From the NCBI GenBank assembly GCA_041484195.1, contig JBGPHC010000057.1:1-6675 (forward strand): DNA of 6,675 nt. Direction: 5' to 3'. The notes beneath the pieces were generated by a model. That model saw only the letters and a list, made by a program, of their open reading frames with translations, was not told the DNA's origin and did no database searches. The translations under genes and the position numbers were made by a program. Shown here piece by piece: positions 1 through 6,359 of this stretch. Position 1 is the first letter of the stretch. Each line of letters opens with the position of its first letter. Source of the stretch: PSRI01 sp041484195 (GTDB lineage: Bacteria; Bacteroidota; Bacteroidia; Chitinophagales; Chitinophagaceae).

Positions 1-2
1 CA

Positions 3-2282
3 ACGGCCTCTTTTGCAGGCCAGCTGGATACGTATCTAAACATTATCGGAAAGGAGGCCATTCTAAAGCACATCAGCAAGTGCTGGGCATCGCTATTTAC
101 CGAGAGGGCAGTAATTTACCGCCTTCAAAACGGCTTCGACCACCGTAAAGTCCACCTCTCTGTGGTTGTTCAGAAGATGGTCTTCCCGCAGGCGGCAGGA
201 ATTTTGTTTACTGCCGATCCCGTCACTTCTAATAGGAAAGTGTTATACATTGATGCCAGCTTCGGACTTGGTGAGGCCCTGGTATCCGGCCTGGTGAATG
301 CTGATATCTATAAAGTGTGTAACGGCAAGGTTATCGATAAGAAGATATCCACCAAGAAACTGGCTATTTATGCCTTAAAAGATGGCGGTACGAAAGAGCA
401 GGAGATTGAGCCTGAGAGGCAGACCAGGCAAGCGCTGACGGATGATCAGATCTTAGAGCTTGGTCGCATAGGAAGAAAGATCGAAGAACATTTCGGCCGT
501 CCCCAGGACATCGAATGGTGTTTGGTTGATGATACATTTTATATTGTCCAGAGTAGGCCAATCACTACTTTATACCCGATCCCCGCCCGAATGACCCGGT
601 CGGGCGGGCCTGAAGCTAGCCCGATGGCTATCGGGACAGAAAATCATGTTTATATATCAGTCGGTCATCAACAAATGATGACCGACGCCATGAAACCACT
701 AGGATTGTCTTTTTGGCTGTTAACAACTCCTGCATCTATGCGTACAGCTGGCGGAAGGCTGTTTGTCGATGTTACACCCATGCTGGCTTCGCCTGTCAGC
801 AGAAAAACCATAATAGATGTCCTGGGAAAATCCGATCCGATCATAAAAGGCGCACTTACAACCATCCTAGAGCGCGGAGATTTTATAAAGTCGTTACCGG
901 ATGATAAAAAAGAATCAGGTCCCGGTAAAGGCAGTAAAGCTGTGTCTCTGCCAAATTATCAAACACTAAACGAATACGATCCAACAATCGTTTCTGATTT
1001 GATCAGTAGTAGTCAAACATCGATAGAAGCGTTAAAAAAAAATATCCAAACGAAATCAGGATCAGATCTGTTTGATTTTATCCTGGAAGATATCCAGCAA
1101 TTAAAGAAGACCTTATCTGATCCACAGAGTTTTGGTGTGATCATGACTGGTATGAATGCTTCATCATGGATCAATGAAAAAATGAACGAATGGTTAGGCA
1201 GGAAAAATGCAGCAGACACACTTTCTCAATCTGCACCTAATAATATTACTTCGAAAATGGGCCTGGAGCTATTGGATGTTGCAGATGTGATTCGTCCTTA
1301 TCCGGAAGTAATTGATTATTTACAACAGGTAAAAGATGATAACTTTTTGGATGAACTGGTTAAGTTTGATGGTGGAAAAGAAACCCGGGACGCTATCTAT
1401 GCTTATCTCAACAAATATGGAATGCGATGTAGCGGAGAAATCGATATTACCAGAACTCGTTGGAGCGAAAAACCAACTACACTTGTTCCCATGATTCTCA
1501 ATAATATCAAAAACTTTGAGCCTAATGCCGGCAATCGGAAATTTGAACAAGGGAGACAGGAAGCTTTGAAAAAAGAACAGGAGTTATTGGATCGATTGAA
1601 GCAACTATCCGATGGTGAACAAAAAGCCAAAGAGACAAAACGAATGATCGACCTGATCCGGAATTTCGCCGGTTATCGTGAATATCCAAAATACGGTATG
1701 GTTAATCGCTACTTCGTTTATAAACAGGCTTTACTGAAAGAAGCCGAACAACTCGTACAAGCCAACGTTATTCATGAAAAAGAAGATATATACTATCTCA
1801 CTTTTGAAGAACTTCGCGAAGTGGTACGCGCAAATAAACTGGATTACCAGATCATCAGCAAACAAAAAGATGAGTACAAAATCTATGAAAAACTAAACCC
1901 GCCACGTGTTATCACATCTGATGGTGAAATCATTGCAGGTAAGTACAACCGAGAAAATCTCCCAGCCGAAGCTATTGTAGGTCTGGCTGTTTCTTCCGGG
2001 GTTATAGAGGGACGAGCACGTGTTATCTTAAACATGGAAGATGCTGATCTGGAAGATGGAGATATATTAGTCACCTCCTTTACTGACCCTAGCTGGACAA
2101 CATTGTTTGTATCCATAAAAGGCCTGGTCACCGAAGTTGGTGGACTCATGACCCATGGAGCAGTTATCGCACGTGAATATGGCTTACCAGCAGTTGTTGG
2201 AGTAGAAAATGCTACCAAGCTGATAAAAGATGGGCAACGAATTCGCGTGCATGGAACGGAAGGGTATGTAGAAATCCTATAA
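3..2282 (+). CDS. rph: Rifampicin phosphotransferase / PEP-synthase-like enzyme, 5' end cut by the window
   Basis: The reading frame is open from base 3, giving 759 residues, so the apparent GTG start at 162 is internal. The first residues (TASFAGQ) match the conserved segment just after the RSSATAEDLP motif of this family, so about 126 N-terminal residues are missing. Domains visible: the ATP-grasp part up to about residue 190, with the D-I-E-W (E171) and Q-S-R-P (Q183, R185) motifs that bind ATP; a large middle domain beginning near VGHQQMM (residues 220-226), the rifampicin-binding domain in Rph; and a C-terminal swivelling domain with catalytic His718 in GGLMTHGAV, 41 residues from the end. 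Rph enzymes use ATP and water to phosphorylate the C21 hydroxyl of rifampicin, giving AMP and phosphate. The same architecture is often annotated as PEP synthase. I favour Rph from the spacing of the motifs. Compared with my memory of the Listeria enzyme, the inter-domain linker seems about 12 residues longer. No partner gene is evident. Confidence 0.88.
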   Translation, partial: TASFAGQLDTYLNIIGKEAILKHISKCWASLFTERAVIYRLQNGFDHRKVHLSVVVQKMVFPQAAGILFTADPVTSNRKVLYIDASFGLGEALVSGLVNADIYKVCNGKVIDKKISTKKLAIYALKDGGTKEQEIEPERQTRQALTDDQILELGRIGRKIEEHFGRPQDIEWCLVDDTFYIVQSRPITTLYPIPARMTRSGGPEASPMAIGTENHVYISVGHQQMMTDAMKPLGLSFWLLTTPASMRTAGGRLFVDVTPMLASPVSRKTIIDVLGKSDPIIKGALTTILERGDFIKSLPDDKKESGPGKGSKAVSLPNYQTLNEYDPTIVSDLISSSQTSIEALKKNIQTKSGSDLFDFILEDIQQLKKTLSDPQSFGVIMTGMNASSWINEKMNEWLGRKNAADTLSQSAPNNITSKMGLELLDVADVIRPYPEVIDYLQQVKDDNFLDELVKFDGGKETRDAIYAYLNKYGMRCSGEIDITRTRWSEKPTTLVPMILNNIKNFEPNAGNRKFEQGRQEALKKEQELLDRLKQLSDGEQKAKETKRMIDLIRNFAGYREYPKYGMVNRYFVYKQALLKEAEQLVQANVIHEKEDIYYLTFEELREVVRANKLDYQIISKQKDEYKIYEKLNPPRVITSDGEIIAGKYNRENLPAEAIVGLAVSSGVIEGRARVILNMEDADLEDGDILVTSFTDPSWTTLFVSIKGLVTEVGGLMTHGAVIAREYGLPAVVGVENATKLIKDGQRIRVHGTEGYVEIL
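582..608. repeat. GC-rich perfect palindrome inside rph
   Basis: CCCGCCCGA (582-590) and TCGGGCGGG (600-608) are perfect reverse complements separated by nine bases (ATGACCCGG). The palindrome lies exactly in the linker between the ATP-binding and rifampicin-binding domains. It encodes part of a segment (IPARMTRSGGPEA) that I do not recall in close homologues. It may be an in-frame palindromic insertion. A nine-bp stem at this spacing could also arise by chance about once in a window of this size. Confidence 0.5.
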
Positions 2283-2284
2283 AC

Positions 2285-2629
2285 AGGGGAAGGCAATATA
2301 AAATAGGCTTCATAGATATTTACGAATTAGTCTATAAACAAAAAGCTATTGCTATAATTCATTATTTGCCACAGCATGGCCAAACAAAATAAAGAGTTGT
2401 CTTTACGCTTATATCCGAAGGAAAAAAGAGAGATTGGACAGAAGGAACCATCAGCAATATTTTTGAAGACGCGGAAAATAGAATTAAAAATGTCAGGCAT
2501 TTTAAATTTAATAATTTCAATACACTTGAATATATGGACACCCAAATATTTACTGTAAATAGAATTGAAGACTTTGATTATTTTAACCATGGCGACCAAA
2601 CATTTATTAACTCAGACAAAACAAAGTAA
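2285..2629 (+). pseudogene. Decayed ORF relic, family not recognised
   Basis: Right after the rph stop, one frame reads as coherent protein for 115 codons except for a TAA at 2390-2392, and it ends at TAA 2627-2629. The first half reads ...GFIDIYELVYKQKAIAI... up to HGQTK. After the stop it resumes with RVVFTLISEGKKRDW and continues through EDAENRIKN, NTLEYMDTQIF and RIEDFDYFNHGDQTF. The balanced residue composition, with many acidic and aromatic residues, looks like a globular protein rather than random sequence. No ATG, GTG or TTG lies before HYLP in this frame, so the N-terminus appears lost at the junction with rph. I do not recognise the family. Alternative: chance open frame in AT-rich intergenic DNA. 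A competing frame, ATG at 2376 (MAKQNKELSL...), looks less protein-like. Confidence 0.45.
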
Positions 2630-2640
2630 GAATGCCTGCC

Positions 2641-2769
2641 GGTAACAGCACCTTGCCAAAAGCGGGGCGGACGTGCGAATATGAACAGTAAAGCAATTAA
2701 TGAACAATAGTGGTAGCTTGACAGGTTGGTGCTACGAAAGCCCCGCCTTCCAGCGACAATGTCAAGCTA
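2641..2769. repeat. Composite GC-rich inverted-repeat element
   Basis: This begins about a dozen bases after the stop of the relic and contrasts with its AT-rich surroundings. It contains three complementary pairs: AGCACC 2647-2652 with GGTGCT 2728-2733; GCGGGGC 2662-2668 with GCCCCGC 2740-2746; and a perfect 10-bp pair, TAGCTTGACA 2714-2723 with TGTCAAGCTA 2760-2769. The first two pairs are interleaved rather than nested, so as RNA they would form either alternative stems or a pseudoknot. It resembles interspersed palindromic repeats that I associate with Bacteroidota intergenic DNA, but I cannot verify that. It contains no ORF of note. Confidence 0.5.
2714..2769. repeat. Perfect 10-bp inverted repeat with 36-bp spacer
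   Basis: TAGCTTGACA at 2714-2723 and its exact complement TGTCAAGCTA at 2760-2769 bracket the GCCCCGC segment. They form the 3' boundary of the composite element above. A terminal inverted repeat of a small mobile element or a recombinase site is possible. No target duplication is obvious. Confidence 0.5.
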
Positions 2770-2850
2770 TACTATAGGGTAAACGAAAAGTTTCCATGCG
2801 ATGATGCGAAAAATGATAAGTATGATGAGAAAAAGAAAGGAATGTCTGTT

Positions 2851-2860
2851 CCCCCCCCCC
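2851..2860 (+). repeat. Ten-base poly-C tract upstream of the E2-like gene
   Basis: Ten consecutive C bases lie 18 bp before the ATG chosen for the E2-like gene. Frames opening upstream, at ATG 2801/2804 or ATG 2842, run through the tract, so its length decides which of them is joined to the E2 frame. Mononucleotide runs of this length are classic slippage sites for phase variation in bacteria. A sequencing error is an alternative. Confidence 0.6.
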
Positions 2861-2878
2861 AACCAGATTCGGATAATA

Positions 2879-3313
2879 ATGAGCCAGCGGCCAGATGAAA
2901 TAATTAACGGGATAAAGACAGTTAATTATGCTGAAATTGTTCAGGCATTTGAAGAAAATGAAAATGCTTTGACGATAACGGGTAGGGTTGCTCTTACCGT
3001 GAAAGAGCATCGGATTGAATTCGCTGTCTCAATATATCCGCAGTATCCTTTGCAGTTTCATGATATGGAAACGATCAGGTTTGTTAACCGGGATTTGCTG
3101 GACTATGATCACGTAAATGGCGATGGTTCCTTTTGTGTACACACTTTTCATAGTCCAGTGATGGAAAGAAAGATACAACTGGATTTCAACTCCATGAAAC
3201 ACTGGATCACTAGATACTTTATCAATAAGGAGAAAGATGTTCATTATGAACATATCGTTGTTTCACCAGCTTCCAACGCCGTTCTGAATTCTGTGAACTT
3301 CATTTGCCCGTAA
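2879..3313 (+). CDS. Prokaryotic E2 (ubiquitin-conjugating-enzyme)-like protein, possibly truncated
   Basis: A 144-residue protein. I chose ATG 2879 (MSQRPDEI) because the upstream in-frame extension from 2801 is basic, poly-Pro and not protein-like. The fold reads as a UBC/RWD-like domain: an N-terminal helix (about 14-28), beta strands (LTITGRVALTV 31-41, HRIEFAVSIYP 44-54), then a YPLQF turn. The active-site block follows, His78-Val-Asn80 then GDGSFC with Cys86, recalling the HPN...Cys arrangement of E2 enzymes, then a helix with Trp109 (KHWITRYF). In bacterial systems such proteins pass an activated ubiquitin-like or target protein from an E1 (ThiF-like) enzyme, as in CBASS Cap2, Bil and Bub. 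Here no E1, JAB peptidase or ubiquitin-like gene is adjacent. The last ~14 residues (from about SPASNAVL) look untypical, so the gene may be the E2 part of a broken E2-E1 fusion. The assignment is from motif and fold reading alone. Confidence 0.6.
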   Translation: MSQRPDEIINGIKTVNYAEIVQAFEENENALTITGRVALTVKEHRIEFAVSIYPQYPLQFHDMETIRFVNRDLLDYDHVNGDGSFCVHTFHSPVMERKIQLDFNSMKHWITRYFINKEKDVHYEHIVVSPASNAVLNSVNFICP

Positions 3314-3423
3314 TCTCAAAATCCAGGAATTCTAGGATGACAAAAACAGCGAAGAAACTGGCAAGTGCATAATTTAGTTTGATTGACGATTCACCTGTGA
3401 AGATTGAAAACATTCACGACCGC

Positions 3424-3449
3424 CCGCATGACCTAAGTATGCGGCTTAG
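3424..3449. repeat. Overlapping small inverted repeats in convergent spacer
   Basis: CCGCAT 3424-3429 pairs with ATGCGG 3439-3444, and CTAAG 3433-3437 pairs with CTTAG 3445-3449. The two stems are mutually exclusive. They lie between the convergent ends of the E2-like gene and the LysR gene. They could act in transcription termination, but there is no U-tract. Confidence 0.3.
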
Positions 3450-3495
3450 CATTTGCGCAGTTCTATTCCCAAGTACTACAATCAAGTTAGTATTC

Positions 3496-3510
3496 CAGGA
3501 ATCATTCCTG
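3496..3510. terminator. Weak candidate bidirectional terminator hairpin
   Basis: CAGGAAT and ATTCCTG flank a single C and can form a 5-bp stem with a 5-base loop. On the plus strand the stem is followed by TTTAATAG. It sits 38 bp past the end of the minus-strand LysR gene and 183 bp past the end of the E2-like gene. The stem is short and the T-run poor, so this is tentative. The rest of 3314-3547 shows no convincing gene. Confidence 0.25.
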
Positions 3511-3547
3511 TTTAATAGAAACCGGGAATCTATCCGGAAACTACTTC

Positions 3548-4411
3548 TCAAAATATCCTTATAAACCTACTTAGTTCTTCTTCCCGCTCACGCAACCAAA
3601 AAAGGATCATCACAACTTTTTGGGGAAGGTCTTTTAATTCAATTAATTTGATATTCATATTTGCGCCGCGTACAGAAGACATGGGCTCAATTGAGATGCC
3701 AAGGCCCGCTTCTACCAGCCGCAATACGCCTATAGAATGCGCCGACTCATGCGCCACTCTTGGTTTAAAGCCAAATCCCTGGCAAATCTGCAGTATCGCT
3801 TCAACATAACCAACGCCCGTCGAAAGCTGCGGTAAAATAAATGTCTCACTTTTTAAAACAGATAAATCGGTGAGTTTCTTTTTTGACAATGGATGACGAC
3901 CAGGCAAAATCAATACAAAATTCTCCCTGTATAAGATTTTGGAGCCCACTTCCGGAGGCAACACAATATTTGGTGCAACACCCATATCCGTTTTCCGTGT
4001 CAGCAACATTTCAATTTGTTGAAAGTTTGAAGTTTCCTGCGCAATGGTTTTCAGGTCTGGCCACTTATTTTTCACCTTAACCAAAAAAGAAGGTACCACG
4101 GTGTTCATGGCGGAACTCGAATGGGTAATCCTGACTTCCCCAGCTTCGCCGTTATGCACTTGTGCGGTTCGAATAATTGTTTTGTTCAGGTCTTGTAATA
4201 TCCTGTGTGCCTCTCTTTGAAAAAATATACCTGCCTCCGTTAAAGTAACGGTTCTCTTGCTCCTGTTAAATAGTATTGCGCCCATTTCATTTTCCAGCAA
4301 TTGTATCTGCCTGCTCAAAGCAGGCTGAACAATATTCATTTGCCCGGCGGCTTTTCTGAAATTGAGTGTGTCACTTAAAACCAGGAAATTCTTAATTTGC
4401 TGAATATCCAT
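3548..4411 (-). CDS. LysR-family transcriptional regulator
   Basis: A 287-residue protein of standard LysR length. An in-frame TTG lies nine bases upstream, but ATG 4411 (MDIQQIKNF) is the natural family start. The N-terminal winged helix-turn-helix spans about residues 1-60, with the canonical block NFRKAAGQMNIVQPALSRQI (17-36) followed by LLENEMGAILFNR (to 50) and VTLTEAG. A linker helix (about 64-85) leads into the effector-binding domain (about 90-287), with the usual RITHSSS start and a VEAGLGISIEP segment. LysR regulators bind T-N11-A palindromes as tetramers, sense a small molecule, and often repress themselves while activating a divergent gene. The divergent neighbour is a cysteine hydrolase 92 bp away, the likely target. 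The effector cannot be told from sequence; the DNA-binding part resembles CatM/BenM/CynR-type members only in general terms. Confidence 0.93.
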   Translation of the reverse strand: MDIQQIKNFLVLSDTLNFRKAAGQMNIVQPALSRQIQLLENEMGAILFNRSKRTVTLTEAGIFFQREAHRILQDLNKTIIRTAQVHNGEAGEVRITHSSSAMNTVVPSFLVKVKNKWPDLKTIAQETSNFQQIEMLLTRKTDMGVAPNIVLPPEVGSKILYRENFVLILPGRHPLSKKKLTDLSVLKSETFILPQLSTGVGYVEAILQICQGFGFKPRVAHESAHSIGVLRLVEAGLGISIEPMSSVRGANMNIKLIELKDLPQKVVMILFWLREREEELSRFIRIF

Positions 4412-4438
4412 TGCAATCAAAAAAAGTTATCAATTAAT

Positions 4439-4446
4439 CAAAATTA
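4439..4446 (-). promoter_or_regulatory. Candidate Bacteroidota -7 element for the LysR gene
   Basis: On the minus strand this reads TAATTTTG, an exact match to the Bacteroidota -7 consensus TAnnTTTG. It lies 27 bp before the LysR ATG, leaving a short leader. A clear TTTG -33 box is not present at the expected distance; that region is occupied by the palindrome at 4457-4469. Confidence 0.45.
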
Positions 4447-4456
4447 AGCATTTTAT

Positions 4457-4469
4457 TTTATCAGATAAA
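4457..4469. promoter_or_regulatory. Candidate LysR operator, T-N11-A palindrome
   Basis: TTTATC-A-GATAAA is a perfect 13-bp palindrome that fits T-N11-A exactly. It sits in the middle of the divergent LysR/hydrolase control region, about where the -33 element of the LysR promoter would be and some 35 bp upstream of the hydrolase ATG. That placement suits autorepression plus control of the divergent gene. Palindromes this short do occur by chance in AT-rich DNA. Confidence 0.45.
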
Positions 4470-4503
4470 CAGCCTTGCTTTGCACCGAAAGAATCATGCC
4501 AGG

Positions 4504-5118
4504 ATGAAATTTTCGGGAAATGAATATAACCAAATAAGGCGGCCGGCATTAATTCTTGTTGACATTCAAAAGGGATTTGAGAACGTTGAATATTGGGGAG
4601 GACAGCGAAATAATCCTGACGCCGAATTACGGGCAAGCGAGCTGCTGAAAATATGGAGGGATAATGGGCTCCCGGTTTTTCATGTGCAGCATTGTTCCTC
4701 CATAACAACTTCTTTGCTTCATGAAACCCATGCCGGAAATCAATTTAATGACCTGGTTGTTCCTGCCGAAGGAGAACCCATAATAAAAAAGAATGTCAAC
4801 AGCGCATTCATTGGAACTGACTTGCAGTTTCTGCTTGACAATGCTAATATCTCCACTCTTGTAATTGCCGGCTTAACTACCGACCATTGCATTTCAACAA
4901 CTACCAGGATGGCCGGGAATTTAGGGTATGAAACTTTTCTTGTCGCTGATGCAACGGCCACCTTTAATAAAAAAGGCATTGACGGGCAAAATTTTCCGGC
5001 TGAACTCATTCATCAAACCGCATTGGCCAGTTTAGATAAAGAGTTTGCAACAATTATCACAACAGATTTAATAAAGCAATCCATGCGATCTAAACCGAAC
5101 ACCAAATCAAAATTATGA
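4504..5118 (+). CDS. Isochorismatase-family cysteine hydrolase
   Basis: A 204-residue alpha/beta hydrolase of the isochorismatase/nicotinamidase superfamily. I chose ATG 4504 (MKFSGNEY) over an in-frame TTG 24 bases upstream, because the conserved fold starts at RRPALILVDIQKGF. The predicted triad is complete: Asp20 in LVDIQKGF, Lys96 in KKNVNSAF, and the nucleophile Cys129 in GLTTDHC. The N-S-A-F-x-G-T-D-L and STTTRMAGNLG stretches are typical of the broad YcaC/PncA-like group. Members hydrolyse amides, carbamoyl groups or vinyl ethers; the substrate cannot be named, and it is not clearly EntB or PncA. It is probably cytoplasmic, as no signal peptide is seen. The divergent LysR gene probably regulates it. 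Its stop overlaps the start of a 25-codon ORF (ATGA). Confidence 0.9.
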   Translation: MKFSGNEYNQIRRPALILVDIQKGFENVEYWGGQRNNPDAELRASELLKIWRDNGLPVFHVQHCSSITTSLLHETHAGNQFNDLVVPAEGEPIIKKNVNSAFIGTDLQFLLDNANISTLVIAGLTTDHCISTTTRMAGNLGYETFLVADATATFNKKGIDGQNFPAELIHQTALASLDKEFATIITTDLIKQSMRSKPNTKSKL

Positions 5119-5192
5119 ACAGAGAAAAAACAAAACTGGTTGCTGCCCAAAATAGGACAACGATTGTTTCACCTTTATGCATTAAACATTAA
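5115..5192 (+). CDS. Possible 25-residue ORF overlapping the hydrolase stop
   Basis: ATG 5115 overlaps the hydrolase TGA as ATGA, the arrangement used for translational coupling. It encodes a 25-residue peptide (MNREKTKLVAAQ...CIKH) that ends at TAA 5190-5192. It has no recognisable motif. It may be a real micro-ORF, the stump of a deleted operon gene, or chance. Confidence 0.2.
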   Translation: MNREKTKLVAAQNRTTIVSPLCIKH

Positions 5193-5237
5193 CGCAACTT
5201 GATTCTTTTAAACAATAAACTTAAACTATCCTTGATA

Positions 5238-6359
5238 ATGAAAAATTCCTTTAAGTTTTATTTGCTATTGCTTTCTCTTCAAATTGCTGTCACAGGGCCG
5301 GTTAAGGCCCAGCTAACAAGTATCCCAAGGGGAGGCAATAAAACAGCATCTGTCAGCGAGCAGATCGGCATCACTAATGTAATAATTCACTACAGCCGGC
5401 CGGGAGTTAAAAAAAGGGATGGCCATATCTGGGGCGGACTGATTCCTGTGGGTTATACCGAGCTTGGATACGGCATTAAAAAACCTGCGCCCTGGCGAGC
5501 CGGCGCAAATGAGAATACAACCATTGAATTTACCACAGATGTTAAGATTGAAGATCATGAGCTGCCCGCCGGCAGGTATGGATTTTTTGTAGCATACGAT
5601 CCTGGCGAGTGTACTGTTATCTTCTCGAAAAATTCAACATCGTGGGGAAATTTCTTTTATAATCCGGAAGAAGATGCCTTGCGTGTAAAGGTAAAGCCGG
5701 TAAAAACCGATAAAAGTGTAGAGTGGCTAAAATATGAATTTGGTGAGCAAACACCTGCAAGCGCTACCGTTCAATTACAATGGGAAAAGCTCATGATCGC
5801 TTTTAGAATTAATGTTGATGTGATAAATACGCAGATCGAATCTTTCAGAAAAGAATTGCGCGGCGATAAGGCCTTGCCGGGAAGTTGGCAGGCATGGAAC
5901 CAGGCCGCCGCTTATTGTGCCACAAATAAAACCAACCTCGAAGAAGGCTTATTGTGGGCAGATAGTTCGCTAAGTGCCACTTTTGGCGGAGCCAGTAATT
6001 TCATAGCATGGCAAACCAAGGCTGCTATACTCGATAGCATGGGGCGCAAAGCCGAAGCGGCAGAGGTAATGAAGAAAGCTATGCCTTTGATGGACATGAT
6101 ACAGGGCTATACTTATGGTTATAGCCTGATCGCCACCAATCCAAAGGAAGCTTTCGTAATATTTAAAATGGTCTACGACAAATATCCCAACACGCTATTT
6201 AGTAATATAGGCATGGCAAGCGGGTATTCGGCATTTGGCGACTATAAGAAAGCCCTTTCCTTTGCACAAAAGGCGCTGCCACAAGCCAAAGGAGGCAACA
6301 AGGCAGAGATTGAAAAAAATATCAGGGATCTGCAAAACGGTAAGGACATGAATAATTAG
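5238..6359 (+). CDS. Secreted DUF2911 protein with C-terminal TPR-like repeats
   Basis: A 373-residue protein. ATG 5238 was chosen because it opens a typical Sec signal peptide: MKNS, a hydrophobic core LLLLSLQIAV, and a PVKA/Q cleavage site near residue 24. An in-frame TTG 39 bases upstream would spoil the signal. Residues about 26-185 form a DUF2911 domain with family-typical segments SRPGVKKRDGHIWGGLIP, PWRAGANENTT and LPAGRYGFFV. The C-terminal half is helical with TPR-like units (for example AWQTKAAILDSMGRKAEAAE at 257-276 and YSAFGDYKKALSFAQKAL at 330-347). DUF2911 proteins are common in Bacteroidota and probably lie in the periplasm or on the cell surface; their function is unknown. 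There is no Cys for lipidation near the cleavage site. It follows the hydrolase by 119 bp, so it probably has its own promoter, although no clear TAnnTTTG box is visible. Confidence 0.88.
   Translation: MKNSFKFYLLLLSLQIAVTGPVKAQLTSIPRGGNKTASVSEQIGITNVIIHYSRPGVKKRDGHIWGGLIPVGYTELGYGIKKPAPWRAGANENTTIEFTTDVKIEDHELPAGRYGFFVAYDPGECTVIFSKNSTSWGNFFYNPEEDALRVKVKPVKTDKSVEWLKYEFGEQTPASATVQLQWEKLMIAFRINVDVINTQIESFRKELRGDKALPGSWQAWNQAAAYCATNKTNLEEGLLWADSSLSATFGGASNFIAWQTKAAILDSMGRKAEAAEVMKKAMPLMDMIQGYTYGYSLIATNPKEAFVIFKMVYDKYPNTLFSNIGMASGYSAFGDYKKALSFAQKALPQAKGGNKAEIEKNIRDLQNGKDMNN

Noticed and set aside
1883..2296. 137-codon open frame on the minus strand over the rph C-terminus
   Set aside because: It lies opposite the strongly conserved swivelling domain of rph and is rich in Ser/Pro/Arg/Thr, as expected of a frame shadow.
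2376..2558. Plus-strand frame starting MAKQNKELSL
   Set aside because: It is low-complexity Lys/Leu/Ile-rich, and the overlapping frame (2285-2629) reads more like a folded protein.
2718..2723. TTGACA resembling an E. coli -35 box
   Set aside because: No -10 box lies at 17 bp, the motif is part of an inverted repeat, and Bacteroidota promoters use different elements.
2641..2769. Canonical integron attC site
   Set aside because: The ends do not fit RYYYAAC and GTTRRRY, and the paired boxes are interleaved instead of nested.
3420..3433. 13 of 14 bases match 583-596 in the rph palindrome
   Set aside because: A single-mismatch 14-mer is expected several times by chance within a window of this size.
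3379..3564. Plus-strand frame in the spacer after the E2-like gene
   Set aside because: TTG start only, no recognisable protein features, and it runs into the end of the LysR gene.
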